Part shown: positions 1 to 9,298 of the stretch, one piece after another
How positions within the stretch are numbered: position 1 is the stretch's first letter
Layout of the letters: every line of letters begins with the position of its first letter
NCBI RefSeq assembly: GCF_020443565.1
Contig: NZ_JAIZZN010000028.1
Location: 1-53,238 of the forward strand
DNA: 53,238 nucleotides
Direction: 5' to 3'
From: Clostridium sp. CS001
GTDB lineage: Bacteria > Bacillota > Clostridia > Clostridiales > Clostridiaceae
Notes under the pieces: model-generated
What the model saw: only the letters and a program-made list of their open reading frames with translations
The model's database searches: none
What the model was told of the DNA's origin: nothing
Program-made: the position numbers and the translations under genes

Positions 1-104
1 TCTCCACCTGCATGGCGATTTCGGAGGGCCTTCCTCCATCATCTGTATAGCACAGCTATATTAAGCCACTCTTACGAGTTGCTTACCACGCTTTCGTGGC
101 GCAC
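1..104 (-). mobile_element. Group II intron, 5' end only, nested in another intron's RT gene
   Basis: Read on the minus strand, the RT reading frame of the surrounding intron breaks off after its YADD codons, inside the expected tryptophan codon, exactly where GTGCGCC begins (104 downwards). GTGCGCC is the GUGYG-type 5' end also seen on the other introns here. It is followed by a short hairpin (CCACGAAAGCGTGG) and an AGCAACTCGTAAGAGTGGC stretch typical of domain I. The rest of this intron, including any RT gene of its own, lies outside the window. Insertion of one group II intron into the catalytic-motif codons of another intron's RT is known from cyanobacterial nested introns. Confidence 0.75.
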
Positions 105-957
105 AGTCGTCTGCGTATCTCACAAGATATTTAGGTTTTACACCATGTTGAGATAATCTTCTTCTATCGTTCGTTATACATTTACATTTTTGTACAGGAG
201 TTTGATACATTCTTCCCACAGTCCAGTCAAAGCTGTTTAGATAACAATTAGCAAGCAACGGTGAGATAGTGGAACCTTGCGCAGTTCCATCTTTTGTAAT
301 ACTATGCAATTCGTTATCTATATATCCAACCTTCAGCATTTCCTTTATTATTGATAATACACGCTTATCTCTAATTCCCATTTTCCAAAGCTTCTTTAAT
401 AGTAGCCTGTGGTTTATGGTGTCAAAATAAGCTTTTATATCACCTTCAATGGCGTATATAGGCGTATTATTTTTATTACAGTTAATTAGGTTGATTATAT
501 CTTTAATTGCATGTTTTGTTGCCCTATATGGCCTGAATCCGTAAGAATTCGGATAAAATCTAGCTTCCATCATAGGTTCTAGCACTATTCTCAGACATTC
601 TTGTATGATTCTATCAAAAATAGTAGGAATACCTAAAGGGCGCATTTTACCATTTGATTTTTCTATGTAGACTCGCTTAACTGGTTTTGGTCTATATTTT
701 TTAACAGAGTTTTTAATAAGCTTTATTAGAGAATCCTTGTCCATTTGCAAGTATTTGTCCATCTTGAGTTGGTCAATTCCTGCTGTTTGTGAACCTTTAT
801 TAGCTTTTATATTGTGTATTGCTGTAATTATAGTAACTTCATTAAATGCAACTTCTATAATACCGTAAAAACTGTGTCCCTTTTGACTATTTAAATAGAT
901 ATAGTCTAATTTATTCTTGAGTTCCTTTTCTGATGTGAATTTGCCGTTTAAGTGCAT
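105..957 (-). pseudogene. ltrA-like: Group II intron RT/maturase, N-terminal part, interrupted at YADD
   Basis: This is the N-terminal ~284 residues of a group II intron reverse transcriptase, starting MHLNGKF at 957. RT landmarks in order are the RT0/RT1 region (NKGSQTAGID), GKMRPLGIPT, SYGFRPYRATKHAI, AEGDI-like YAIEGDIKAYFD, GTAQGSTISPLLAN and the catalytic YADD at the end. It aligns along its whole length with the intact RT at 2807-4675. After YADDC the frame enters the nested intron and stops at 61, so the thumb, DNA-binding and HNH parts should lie beyond the window's left edge. The gene could be functional only if the nested intron is spliced out. Confidence 0.85.
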
Positions 958-1671
958 AGGACACCTCCTATGGTTCGTTAGCCAATATTTCAGGCACTAT
1001 CAAATTCACGTTTAAAGTTGTTATCATTCGTTTGTCTGCCACCCTTTGCCACGTAATAGGCTCTCCCTATCTCTGACTACTATGATGGCGCTGACTTCCT
1101 TCATACTTCATAACTCTGCATAGCTCCATATGAAGGCTCTCCCACGTTCCCTTCTATCTATCCTTTTACTGGAACCCTTAGGTAGTTACTTTACACCGGA
1201 AAACCCTAACACTTTTGAACTATAGTTATTTAGTGTTTACTCAGATTATTTCAAATCTGAGGGGATATATGCAAAACGTAGGCATATACTCCGTCTTCAA
1301 CTTTTCTTGCTTTCGCAAGGCAACATAACGATGCGTAGACCATAACTTCACTTTCATTTACCATAGGTTCTGGATGCCCGCTCTATCTATGAATCATGCC
1401 TATTTGCATAGGTTTAGATTTTCAAGCTACGCCTTCATCCCGCTCTCACACCCTTTATATTTACAGATATAAAACGCATGGGGAAGTATTAGCACTCGTG
1501 CCATCTCATGCTTTAGTATGCATTAATTATCACCTACGGTGCTACGATGTTAGTTCTGCACGGCAGAGGAGTTTCACCTCTGAATTTGATAGAAGAGTTT
1601 TACAAAAATATTCTTTGTAAGCTCATTTCATTTGGATTACTAATCCAAACTTGTTGCGCAACATGGCGCAC
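105..1671 (-). mobile_element. Group II intron 1 (5' portion), inserted in attC10
   Basis: The intron 5' end is GTGCGCC at 1671 (minus strand). It directly abuts the recombination-core arm of attC10 (ACGTTTC on the plus strand, 1672-1678). Bases 958-1671 are the structured 5' domains upstream of the RT, with no other gene; plus-strand frames there are shadows. The layout matches intron 2 (2645-5354). The upstream exon reads AAACGT rather than the AAACGTT seen at intron 2, so one T of the GTT core is missing here. The 3' half is outside the window. Confidence 0.8.
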
Positions 1672-1848
1672 ACGTTTCTTGTTGCTGACGTTCCAAAACC
1701 TTAGATAGCTCCTATCTTAGGTTTTGGAATGTGCCTTGGCGATTGCTAAACCGTTAACCTATACATAGATCATAAACCATAAATTTACACATAGCTATAT
1801 AAAGAGAGCCCACCAGACAAGGCGGACAGCAACATTTTGTTAGTTGAA
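1672..1848 (-). repeat. attC10-like recombination site (long type, intron-interrupted)
   Basis: Minus-strand reading. The inverse core CTTCAACTAAC (1848-1839) is complementary to the GTT|AGTTGAA start of its own HD cassette at 2644. L arms TTGTTGCTG and CAGCAACA pair. Inside are a first hairpin (GTTCCAAAACC with GGTTTTGGAA) and a second stem (GCCTTG with CAAGGC) with a loop of about 75 nt. The R' core is disrupted by group II intron 1 at 1671. Similarity to attC5, 6 and 7 is clear in the arms and the second stem; the loop sequence differs. Confidence 0.85.
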
Positions 1849-1890
1849 GTGGCATATTTACACTACACTATATTCGTTAATTAAACCTTT

Positions 1891-2490
1891 TCATTCTTTC
1901 TGCCTAAAAAATTCAAAAGCTTCTCTTGAATGTGAATGATATAACTTTAAATTTTCACTGTTATTATTTAAGTCAGATAAGTAATATAATATTGCATTTT
2001 CCTTCGAATACTTCAATGCTTGTCTAATATCATTAGCTAATTCTTTATACCCATCCTCATTCCAACTCATTTTATCGGCTAAAAACACTTCTATTTCCGT
2101 CATACTGGGATTTTTTCTTGAAGTTGAATGATACCTGATTGCATTTAATACCATTTCATCTTTTATTTTAAATACTTTTTCAGCTATGAAACATGATATT
2201 TTCTGATGCAAAATTGATGGAAGTTCTTTCTCTTCATTAGAAATATCAATGCTATTTTCATCACAAAATTCAATTATGTTATCACTACTAACAACCCTTC
2301 CTAAATCGTGGCAGTAGCATGCAATTTCACTCCCTGGCTCAATACCTCCAAATTGATTCTTCATTTTAAACAATTCATTAATTACATCTAATGTGTGTTC
2401 AAATGTATCTTTCCTGTCATATTTAAAAAAGTAGTCTTGTATATCTTTTTTTAGGTCATCTGTTATTTGAAAATCCAAGTAGTTTTTCAT
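1891..2490 (-). CDS. HD-domain phosphohydrolase, YqeK-like (cassette 10)
   Basis: About 199 residues. HD-superfamily metal ligands appear as FEHTLDV, then CYCHDLGR (the HD pair), ILHQKIS and AIRYHST. FLADKM near the C terminus is typical of the YqeK branch, which symmetrically hydrolyses Ap4A and related dinucleoside polyphosphates. I prefer the start MKNYLDF at 2490, preceded by an AGGGGAT ribosome site, over the in-frame ATG at 2520. The gene lies alone between its cassette core (2644) and attC10, in cassette orientation. Substrate specificity is inferred from family resemblance only. Confidence 0.75.
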   Translation of the reverse strand: MKNYLDFQITDDLKKDIQDYFFKYDRKDTFEHTLDVINELFKMKNQFGGIEPGSEIACYCHDLGRVVSSDNIIEFCDENSIDISNEEKELPSILHQKISCFIAEKVFKIKDEMVLNAIRYHSTSRKNPSMTEIEVFLADKMSWNEDGYKELANDIRQALKYSKENAILYYLSDLNNNSENLKLYHSHSREAFEFFRQKE

Positions 2491-2644
2491 GGGTTCATCC
2501 CCTATATCAAATATTTTCATTAAAAGATAATATATTTATTGTCTGATTATACTCATTATGTTTATTTTATAGTATTCTATAAATATTTATTAATAAAAAA
2601 ACTTAAATCGTAACTAACACTTTTATTAATATGCCATTTCAACT

Positions 2645-5354
2645 ATAGGCATAGGTAAGGATTTGAAGTCATCTCCGCCTTTTCCCCGCCTCAAAACTGG
2701 ACATGCGACTTTCACCGCATCCAGCTTGCCAACAAATAAACTTACTTACCTCTTTGGGCTTTCAACACTTAGCTACCTCACGATAGATTTGTGCATGAAA
2801 TAAATTTTATATTAGCTTAGCTTTATACCTTTCAATTTTCTTGATTTTACTAGTATTATAGCCTAACGGCAGTTCATTTCCATGTATGTATTTATCGCAA
2901 CTTTTGCACAACCATGCTAGATTTGGCACTTTATTTATTTTATTTAGTAATAAACCTCCATCAATTCTATGACAGTGCCTATTGTTTGAGTTTAAATAAC
3001 ATCCACATATTTTACATTTACCTTTATCCCTATTATAAGCATATTCCCTATTCATAAAATACTCAAAATTATTTAGCTTTTCATCTTTAAGATGTACTAA
3101 TGCTTCTACATCGTAAAGTGGTGGTCTATCCATTGGAAGTTTCTTCTTCATTTTGTATTTCTGCAAATATAGGTTCCTTCCTTCTTGTGAATATGGTGTA
3201 GTCTTTTGATTGAAACAATATTGTTCCCATTGGCTATGTGTAAGAAATGCTTTTGTTATTCCAATATACATTCCTTCATGTTTAATTGCATAGGTTTTTG
3301 ATTTATAACCTTTGTGCCTTTGAGGTCTATTTGTTAATTTATCCAAAGGTACTTTATATTGATTATAGTTTCTGTTATACTTTTTCTTGAAAACTGCATT
3401 AGCACATTTAAATATTTTATCATCAATGTAGCTAAATGCCTTACTGCATATTGCAGTTCTATGATATTGAGTTACCCCTGTAATCATAGAGTTTACCTTC
3501 TCAATATGCGTAGCTTGTTCTCGGGTGGTTTTCATAATTCTAAGTTTTCTAATTTCTTTATTTATTAGTTTAACCTTAGCTTTTATTTTGCTCATATCTG
3601 GATAGGGTTTGCCTACTATATTTTGAGGATTAGGGTTTTGTGGAGTTTTTCTTGGTAATTCAGCTTTTATGAGAAAACCTAGAAACCTTGCTGGTTTAAC
3701 CGTTAGGTTTGTTATTAGTGTTTTCTCATTAGAGAGTTCTAGCTTTAGTTTATGCTTAAAATACTTGTTTAAGTATTTTAAAAGCCTAGCGGCTTCTTGC
3801 TCTTTGGTTGTTAATATAATCCAATCGTCACAATAGCGGATAAGAAATTTAGGTAGTACACCTCTGTTTTTCATCCTTCTTCTGTCGGATTCTAAATATT
3901 TACAAGTTTGCTTAGGATAGTGATACATTTTACCTAACATCCAGTCAAAGGAATTGAGATATATATTTGCCAACAATGGCGAGATAATTCCGCCTTGGAT
4001 GGTTCCAGTATCAGTATTATGGTGTATTTCGCTTTCAATATATCCTGCGGTAAGCATTTCTTTAATTATTGCAATAATTCTTTTATCATGGACTCCAATT
4101 CTCCAAAGTTTCTTTAGGAGAATTTTGTGATTAATATTATCGAAATAACCTTGAATGTCACCTTCAATCGCATATATGGGTTTATTTTTCTTGCTTCCAT
4201 TAATAAGAGTAGTTATATCCTTAACAGCATGTTTTGTTGCTCGATATGGTCTAAATCCATAACTATTAGGATAAAATTTGGCTTCTGCTATAGGCTCCAA
4301 GACTATTCTTATACACTCTTGGATTATCCTATCAAGTATTGTAGGAATTCCTAGTGGGCGCATTTTTCCATTTTGCTTTTGTATATATTTTCTTCTTGCT
4401 GGCTTCGCCTTGTATTGATTTACTGATTTTCTCACTATCTGAATTAGAGTGTCTTTATCTATTTGTAAATATGAATCAATCACTACTTTATCGACACCTG
4501 CGGTTTTAGAACCTTTATTGGATTTTATATTATGAATTGCGGTAATAATAGTTACTTCATTAAAAGCAACTTCTATAATTCCATGGAATGATTTACCTTC
4601 AGAACTTTTAAGATATATAAAATCAAGTTTATCTTTAAGTTCAGCTTCGCTCTTGAAGTTGTGTTTTAAATGCATAGGATTACCTAAGGTACACTACTTA
4701 TATTTCAAAGACTCTAAACTTCAACGAAAATTTATTTCATATTTATCTGTCTGGTACCCTTCGCCATGTGCTTAGCTTTCCTAAACTCGGACTACTATGA
4801 TACCTCTGACTTCGCATAAGATTCATCATTCTGTCAAACTCCAATTATGCGCTCTCCCGTGTTCCATCCTGCTTATCCTTTTATGTAAAGGTTAGGTGCC
4901 TGCTATACTCCGAGAAAACCTAGACATCTTTTGAGTTACAGTTATAAGATATCTTCTAAAGTTATTTCAAACCAAAGAGTATATGTTAAAACGTTAGTAA
5001 CATATACAGTTCTTCTAAAATTCCAGCTTTCACTGGCAGTGCGTAACGAAGCTTCAACCACAGATTCAGTTTCCTTCACCATACCTTACAGACATCCGCT
5101 CCATATAGACCATGCCCGAAGGGTTAGGTCATCAGGCTACGACTTCATCCCGCTTAGTACCAACTACAATGACAGTTGTAGAAGCACAGGGAAGTATTAA
5201 TGTTCATACTATCTATCTTTTAGTATAGGCTAAGATATTAACTCTGTATGTCAGAGGGATTTCACCTCTGAACTCAGCAGGATAGTTCAGCTAAAATTAG
5301 CTGGCGCGTTTGTCTGAGTTACTAGCTCAGAACTTATGGCGCAACGCGGCGCAC
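2645..5354 (-). mobile_element. Complete group II intron 2 inserted in attC9
   Basis: A 2710-bp intron. The 5' end GTGCGCC at 5354 abuts AACGTTTTG of attC9. The 3' end is ...CTATGCCTAT at 2645, followed by AGTTGAAATGGC. Removing it restores the core GTT|AGTTGAA, the same core found at the matching attC10 arm (GTTAGTTGAAG, 1839). Domain V is visible at about 2691-2726 (GATGCGGTGAAAGTCGCATG) and a domain VI hairpin follows. It encodes an RT with an HNH domain (2807-4675). Bases 4676-5354 hold the 5' structured domains and no other gene. Known attC-targeting introns are class C, which lack the HNH domain. Confidence 0.9.
2807..4675 (-). CDS. ltrA-like: Group II intron-encoded reverse transcriptase/maturase with HNH endonuclease
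   Basis: A 622-residue multifunctional intron protein that splices its host intron and copies it into DNA targets. Order of domains: RT core at about residues 45-330 (GKMRPLGIPT, SYGFRPYRATKHAV, YAIEGDIQGYFD, GTIQGGIISPLLAN, catalytic YCDDW in place of the usual YADD, and FLGFLIK), maturase/thumb at about 350-480, and a C-terminal HNH-type zinc endonuclease at about 545-600 (CKICG ... HCHRIDG ... LCKSC). Length is normal for the LtrA family and the frame is intact. It starts at ATG 4675. The YCDD variant is a mild oddity. Confidence 0.93.
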   Translation of the reverse strand: MHLKHNFKSEAELKDKLDFIYLKSSEGKSFHGIIEVAFNEVTIITAIHNIKSNKGSKTAGVDKVVIDSYLQIDKDTLIQIVRKSVNQYKAKPARRKYIQKQNGKMRPLGIPTILDRIIQECIRIVLEPIAEAKFYPNSYGFRPYRATKHAVKDITTLINGSKKNKPIYAIEGDIQGYFDNINHKILLKKLWRIGVHDKRIIAIIKEMLTAGYIESEIHHNTDTGTIQGGIISPLLANIYLNSFDWMLGKMYHYPKQTCKYLESDRRRMKNRGVLPKFLIRYCDDWIILTTKEQEAARLLKYLNKYFKHKLKLELSNEKTLITNLTVKPARFLGFLIKAELPRKTPQNPNPQNIVGKPYPDMSKIKAKVKLINKEIRKLRIMKTTREQATHIEKVNSMITGVTQYHRTAICSKAFSYIDDKIFKCANAVFKKKYNRNYNQYKVPLDKLTNRPQRHKGYKSKTYAIKHEGMYIGITKAFLTHSQWEQYCFNQKTTPYSQEGRNLYLQKYKMKKKLPMDRPPLYDVEALVHLKDEKLNNFEYFMNREYAYNRDKGKCKICGCYLNSNNRHCHRIDGGLLLNKINKVPNLAWLCKSCDKYIHGNELPLGYNTSKIKKIERYKAKLI

Positions 5355-5466
5355 AACGTTTTGCACTCAAGACGTCCATGAACCTAGCCAGACTTGGCTT
5401 GGTGAATGGATGTGCTTTGGCAGTTTTTTTAATGCCAAAGCGAACTTGAGTGCCTTGTTATATGAA
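5355..5466 (-). repeat. attC9-like recombination site (short type, split by intron 2)
   Basis: Minus-strand reading. The inverse core CTTCATATAAC matches its own cassette core at 6068 (GTTATATGAAA); with the following bases the complementarity reaches about 18 nt. L arms GCACTCAAG and CTTGAGTGC pair perfectly. The first hairpin is built from CATGAACCTAGCCA and TGGCTTGGTGAATG, and the second stem from GCTTTGGCA and TGCCAAAGC. The R' core continues across intron 2 at 2644. Confidence 0.88.
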
Positions 5467-5614
5467 GTTCCCTGCCCCGCGAAGCCAAAGCCATCATGGA
5501 CGAAGGCTCCTCAAATCCACCCTTTTTACGGTTGCAATCCGTATGTTAATAGATTATATACAGTATATATAATCTGTCTTCTCTTATGAGTCGTTTGTGA
5601 TACTTAATGAATTT

Positions 5615-5929
5615 CTATTTGTCTTCTGATTTCAAAGTTCTTAATTCTAAATACTCCTCTTTGCCACTTGCCCAATTCTTCAAATTTAATAATCTCTCTC
5701 CATTGTCCTCGTGTCCTGGTGTATTATAAGCAGCCACTAATACTTCACATGGCAGATCAGAACAATGTCCACAATGATGAATTCCTTTTTCAATTGAACA
5801 TTTTGCAACTGAACAATCTCCCCAAAATGGCTTACCATTACATTTTTGACAACCAGGGCAGTTTGTTTTTTCTCTCCATTCACAAACTCCACAGTATGTT
5901 CCACACCTACCAATCATATGTTTGTCCAA
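5615..5929 (-). CDS. DUF3795 cysteine-rich protein (cassette 9)
   Basis: A 104-residue, probably cytosolic protein of unknown function with the DUF3795 cysteine pattern: CGTYCGVC, CPGCQKC, DCSVAKC and CGHCSDLPC. The density of paired cysteines suggests metal (zinc or Fe-S) binding, which is an inference. The frame is intact and it starts at ATG 5929 in cassette orientation. It is the only gene in cassette 9. Confidence 0.75.
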   Translation of the reverse strand: MDKHMIGRCGTYCGVCEWREKTNCPGCQKCNGKPFWGDCSVAKCSIEKGIHHCGHCSDLPCEVLVAAYNTPGHEDNGERLLNLKNWASGKEEYLELRTLKSEDK

Positions 5930-6060
5930 ATTAATTACCCCCCTATTGATTTAAAAATCTATTTTAGCAATCATCATAATATATAACAATAATGAAAATA
6001 GTCCCTCAAAGCCCTGCTTGCAAAATCCTCGCAGGACGCGAGGCCTGATGCAGGGAATTT

Positions 6061-6177
6061 CATATAACTCTTAGGAGTGTTTCTGAAGTTGAGTGAATTA
6101 TAATCTAGCCCCTTATTAGCCAAGGAGCTGATTTAAAAATTATAATTCTCAATTTCAGAAACACTTTAGTTGAACGA
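6061..6177 (-). repeat. attC8-like recombination site (divergent)
   Basis: Minus-strand reading. The inverse core GTTCAAC (6175-6169) is a perfect RYYYAAC and is complementary to the unusual core GTTGAAC that opens cassette 8 at 12118. The other end gives GTTATATG (6068), the start of cassette 9. The body is a long inverted repeat (AGTGTTTCTGAA with TTCAGAAACACT, extended through AATTATAAT) and lacks the GCCTTGGC stem of the other sites, so it is the most divergent member. Confidence 0.75.
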
Positions 6178-6393
6178 TGCCGCGTTAGCACTACACTATG
6201 GAATTTCAATCCATATCTTTTCCCCCTAAATAAAGAAAATAATTTTAATTTATAACTATTATGCATAAATAAACTAACAAAAAATCAATAAATATAAAAC
6301 TATTTACTATATTTTAGCATAACGGCCTTTATATTAACAGTTATTCTTAAAAAAGGACCCACTTATCCCTTGAATACTAATAATTAAAAAAAA
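6178..6393. other. AT-rich stretch downstream of the IS91-like transposase
   Basis: No coding sequence seen. It should contain the 3' (oriIS-side) terminus of the IS91-like element, but I cannot place the boundary. Confidence 0.4.
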
Positions 6394-7151
6394 TTAAGCG
6401 ATAGTTGCTTTTTTATTCGGTGGAGAACCCGAATGTGGAAATATAGTTTCCTTTAGTACCATATGTCCGTTTCTACAGCAAGGACATATTCTAGCATCAA
6501 CTTGACTAATCCTTAGAAGTAGTTCCTCCCAAGTTTCTTTAACTTTAGACTTTAGCTTATTTTGAGTAGGCACTCCAAGAAGTTTTTTACACTTTTCTAA
6601 CTTAGTTTTCCTATTTCTATTGCTTAAAATTCCGTAGTGTCGTATTTTAACAAAGCCATTAGGTAGAATATGAAATAAAAACCTTCTAATAAATTCAAAA
6701 GCATCTAATGTCATTAATTTAGGATTATTATTATCTTTATAGTCTCGCCACTTAAATGTAACTTTGCCATCTTTTAAATCAGTTATTCTACTGTTTGATA
6801 TTGCTACTTTATGAGTATAATTTCCCAGATACTCTAGCACATGTTCAGGACTTTTAAATGGAGGTTTGCTATAAACTACCCATTCTGTTTTATAAAGTTT
6901 ATCTATAAGTATTTTAAATTCCTGTCTACTTCCTAAGATGCTAATTTGGCCACTAAAATTTAGTTTATTAGAATAGTATGATTTTTTTAGGTAGTCTAAC
7001 AACTTCCCTCTAAATACTCGGGAAAGAACTTTAACGTGAATAAAAAAGTCCTCCCTACATGATATCCACTTAGAAGAATCTAATGATAAACCACCTCCGG
7101 TGACTATACAATGAACATGAGGGTGATCCATTAAATTCTGTCCCCAGGTAT
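6394..7151 (-). pseudogene. IS91-family transposase, C-terminal fragment (split by RIT element)
   Basis: The C-terminal part of a Y2-type (HUH) IS91 transposase. It contains WGQNLMDHPHVHCIVTGGGL, whose HPHVH carries the HUH metal ligands, then VLEYLGNYTHKVAISN with a candidate catalytic tyrosine, and a C-terminal CPCCRNGHM zinc knuckle. The N-terminal half is at 10702-11137. The RIT element falls between the T and W codons of HTWGQN. The ATG at 7131 is an internal methionine. Confidence 0.88.
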
Positions 7152-7280
7152 TATTCCGATGTCGGAATAATACTTGTTATTCCTACTTATTTATTATTCC
7201 GATTTTAATCCATTGAAAAGTTAAAAGTATCAAAATATAGTTAACTATGAGTTTTCTTTATATATAAAATCGGAATAATA

Positions 7281-8375
7281 TTATCTTAATCCGTAGAGCT
7301 TTCTGATGAGATCTTCACTATTTTCGTTTTTCCAACATGGTTTTTCTTCTATTCCCATAAGGGGATTCATTTTATCCGTTGCTTTTTTTATTGCATCCCG
7401 TTTCATTTCTGTATCGGCATAAGCATAGATCTGGGTAGTTTCCAGTTGTGCATGACCCAGCCATTCTGCCAACAGAGGTAGTGGCATTCCAGCCCTGTAA
7501 AGATGAAGGGCGCGCGAGTGTCGCCACATATGTGGATATACATTATCTGGGACTTCATTGCATTCAAGCTTTGCTTTACGGCTATAGATGTCCATGAATC
7601 TTGCTACGTTGTCGTCAGACATCTGTTGAATTATTCTATGCCTTACTGTATAGAACAGATATTGGTCAGGATTATTCTCTAGATGATAGGTTTTCACATA
7701 TTTCTTAAAATGCTCGACGGTTTTCGGCATGAGGGGTAAGATTCTCTGTTTATTGCCTTTACCTGTTACATGAACACATGGAGTTTTTGATTCAACATCA
7801 AAATCTCTAAGGTGAAGATCTAATATCTCACGGTCTCTTATACCTGTATCATACATGAGAATCATGAAGAACTGATCCCGAATGCCTTTATCTGTGCTAA
7901 TATCCGGTTGTTTTAGTATTGCCTTTACTGCTTTTTCGGACATGTATTTTACTACCATATTCTTGTGATCACCGTTTTTGAGTGGAACTTTTAAGATTTC
8001 ATTTCTATAAGCCATAAGGGTGAAATCCATTGTACTAGCATATTTATAGAATGAACGTATACACGCTAATCTTTGATTTCTTGTGGATACGCTGCAATGG
8101 CGTTCGTTTTCAATCCAATCAAGAAAGCAGAAAAGAATTTGACTATTGATTTTTGAGAATGATATATCAGCCATACGAATGCCTTTAACCTTTGTGATGT
8201 AATCGAAAAGGAGATTTAAAGTTTCTTTGTATGATTTAATAGTGTTGGTACTTGTATGTTTCTGAATGGGCATATATATTTTCAAAAAGTCATGAATCAA
8301 CCGGAATAATCCTTCATCATTGAGTTTTTTCATCACAGCTGCACCTCCGGTATTAAATTTGAGAAGCGGTTCCAA
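7281..8375 (-). CDS. ritC: RIT element tyrosine recombinase, third gene
   Basis: A 364-residue phage-integrase-type recombinase with an N-terminal SAM-like core-binding domain (about 20-130) and a C-terminal catalytic domain. Catalytic residues: R in DTGIRDREI, K in TGKGNKQR, HMWRHSRAL (H-x-x-R), LGHAQLETTQ, and nucleophile Y in IYAYAD. Its start overlaps the end of the preceding recombinase by about 43 nt, suggesting translational coupling. Likely acts with the other two to move the element. Confidence 0.88.
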   Translation of the reverse strand: MEPLLKFNTGGAAVMKKLNDEGLFRLIHDFLKIYMPIQKHTSTNTIKSYKETLNLLFDYITKVKGIRMADISFSKINSQILFCFLDWIENERHCSVSTRNQRLACIRSFYKYASTMDFTLMAYRNEILKVPLKNGDHKNMVVKYMSEKAVKAILKQPDISTDKGIRDQFFMILMYDTGIRDREILDLHLRDFDVESKTPCVHVTGKGNKQRILPLMPKTVEHFKKYVKTYHLENNPDQYLFYTVRHRIIQQMSDDNVARFMDIYSRKAKLECNEVPDNVYPHMWRHSRALHLYRAGMPLPLLAEWLGHAQLETTQIYAYADTEMKRDAIKKATDKMNPLMGIEEKPCWKNENSEDLIRKLYGLR

Positions 8376-9298
8376 TCTATTGCTTTTGAATGGATAAGCC
8401 TTTCAGGAATCAGGTGAATATAATAAGAAGTTTGTGAAAAGTCATAGTGTCCCATATATGTGCTCAGATAAGGTAATACGGTATATAAATCCCGCCCTTC
8501 CTCGAGCCATTTCATAAATCTTCTTGTAGCATAATTATGACGGAGATCGTATACTCGTATTTTTTTGTTCCCATGGGGGCAAATTATCCCTGCATTTGTA
8601 CAGCATCTCTTAAAATGATCTATTAATGACTGCTTGCCGATAATTGAACCTTTTGAATTAGTAAAGAAGTATTCCCGATTAATAAATATTGATTTAATTG
8701 TTTCTTCATATTTATTACACAGCAGTAGCATGTCTTTCGACATGATTACAATACGGTCTTTATATGACTTGCTTTCACGTATATAGATCCTCCCAGTTGA
8801 TAGATTAACATCTGTGCATTTAATATTTCTTACTTCACCTGGTCTTAATCCGCAGGTATAAATTAATCGATAAATAACTGGTACAACATAATGATTGTAT
8901 TGAGCATTTTTACTCCAAGGAAAGATGTCGGTGGCATTGAAAAATGCTTTTAATTCATAATCCGTAAATATATATGGCTCGAACCTTTGGGTTTTACTTA
9001 GGAATTCAGAAGGATATATATACGCGTCGATACCAACAGTATTTAAATATTTTCCCAATTCACGAATAGCAATCATTCTTCTTCTAAATCCATTGGGTTG
9101 TTCCCGAGGGTGTAACTGCGACCATTTCAACACTAGTTCCTTTGTTAGACTAGCTTCTTGAGGGTAATATTCGAAGCAAAATTTGTCAATCATTCTGAAG
9201 TATGGTTCATAAGTAACTCTGGAATATCCTAAAGACTCCTTGTATTTTATCATGGCTTCCATAGATGCTGCTAATCCGCTTTTAAATAATGTATTCAT
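8333..9298 (-). CDS. ritB: RIT element tyrosine recombinase, second gene
   Basis: A 321-residue tyrosine recombinase. It has R in CGLRPGEVRNIK, RESKSYKDR around the beta-hairpin lysine, YDLRHNYATRRFM (the usual H of HxxR is Y here), MGHYDFSQTS and nucleophile Y in YYIHL. It overlaps its neighbours by 4 nt upstream and about 43 nt downstream, the tight packing typical of RIT trios. Confidence 0.88.
   Translation of the reverse strand: MNTLFKSGLAASMEAMIKYKESLGYSRVTYEPYFRMIDKFCFEYYPQEASLTKELVLKWSQLHPREQPNGFRRRMIAIRELGKYLNTVGIDAYIYPSEFLSKTQRFEPYIFTDYELKAFFNATDIFPWSKNAQYNHYVVPVIYRLIYTCGLRPGEVRNIKCTDVNLSTGRIYIRESKSYKDRIVIMSKDMLLLCNKYEETIKSIFINREYFFTNSKGSIIGKQSLIDHFKRCCTNAGIICPHGNKKIRVYDLRHNYATRRFMKWLEEGRDLYTVLPYLSTYMGHYDFSQTSYYIHLIPERLIHSKAIDWNRFSNLIPEVQL

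Noticed and set aside
1396-1620. Plus-strand reading frame of 74 residues, and a similar one at 4931-5200
   Set aside because: Both lie in the structured 5' domains of group II introns on the opposite strand.
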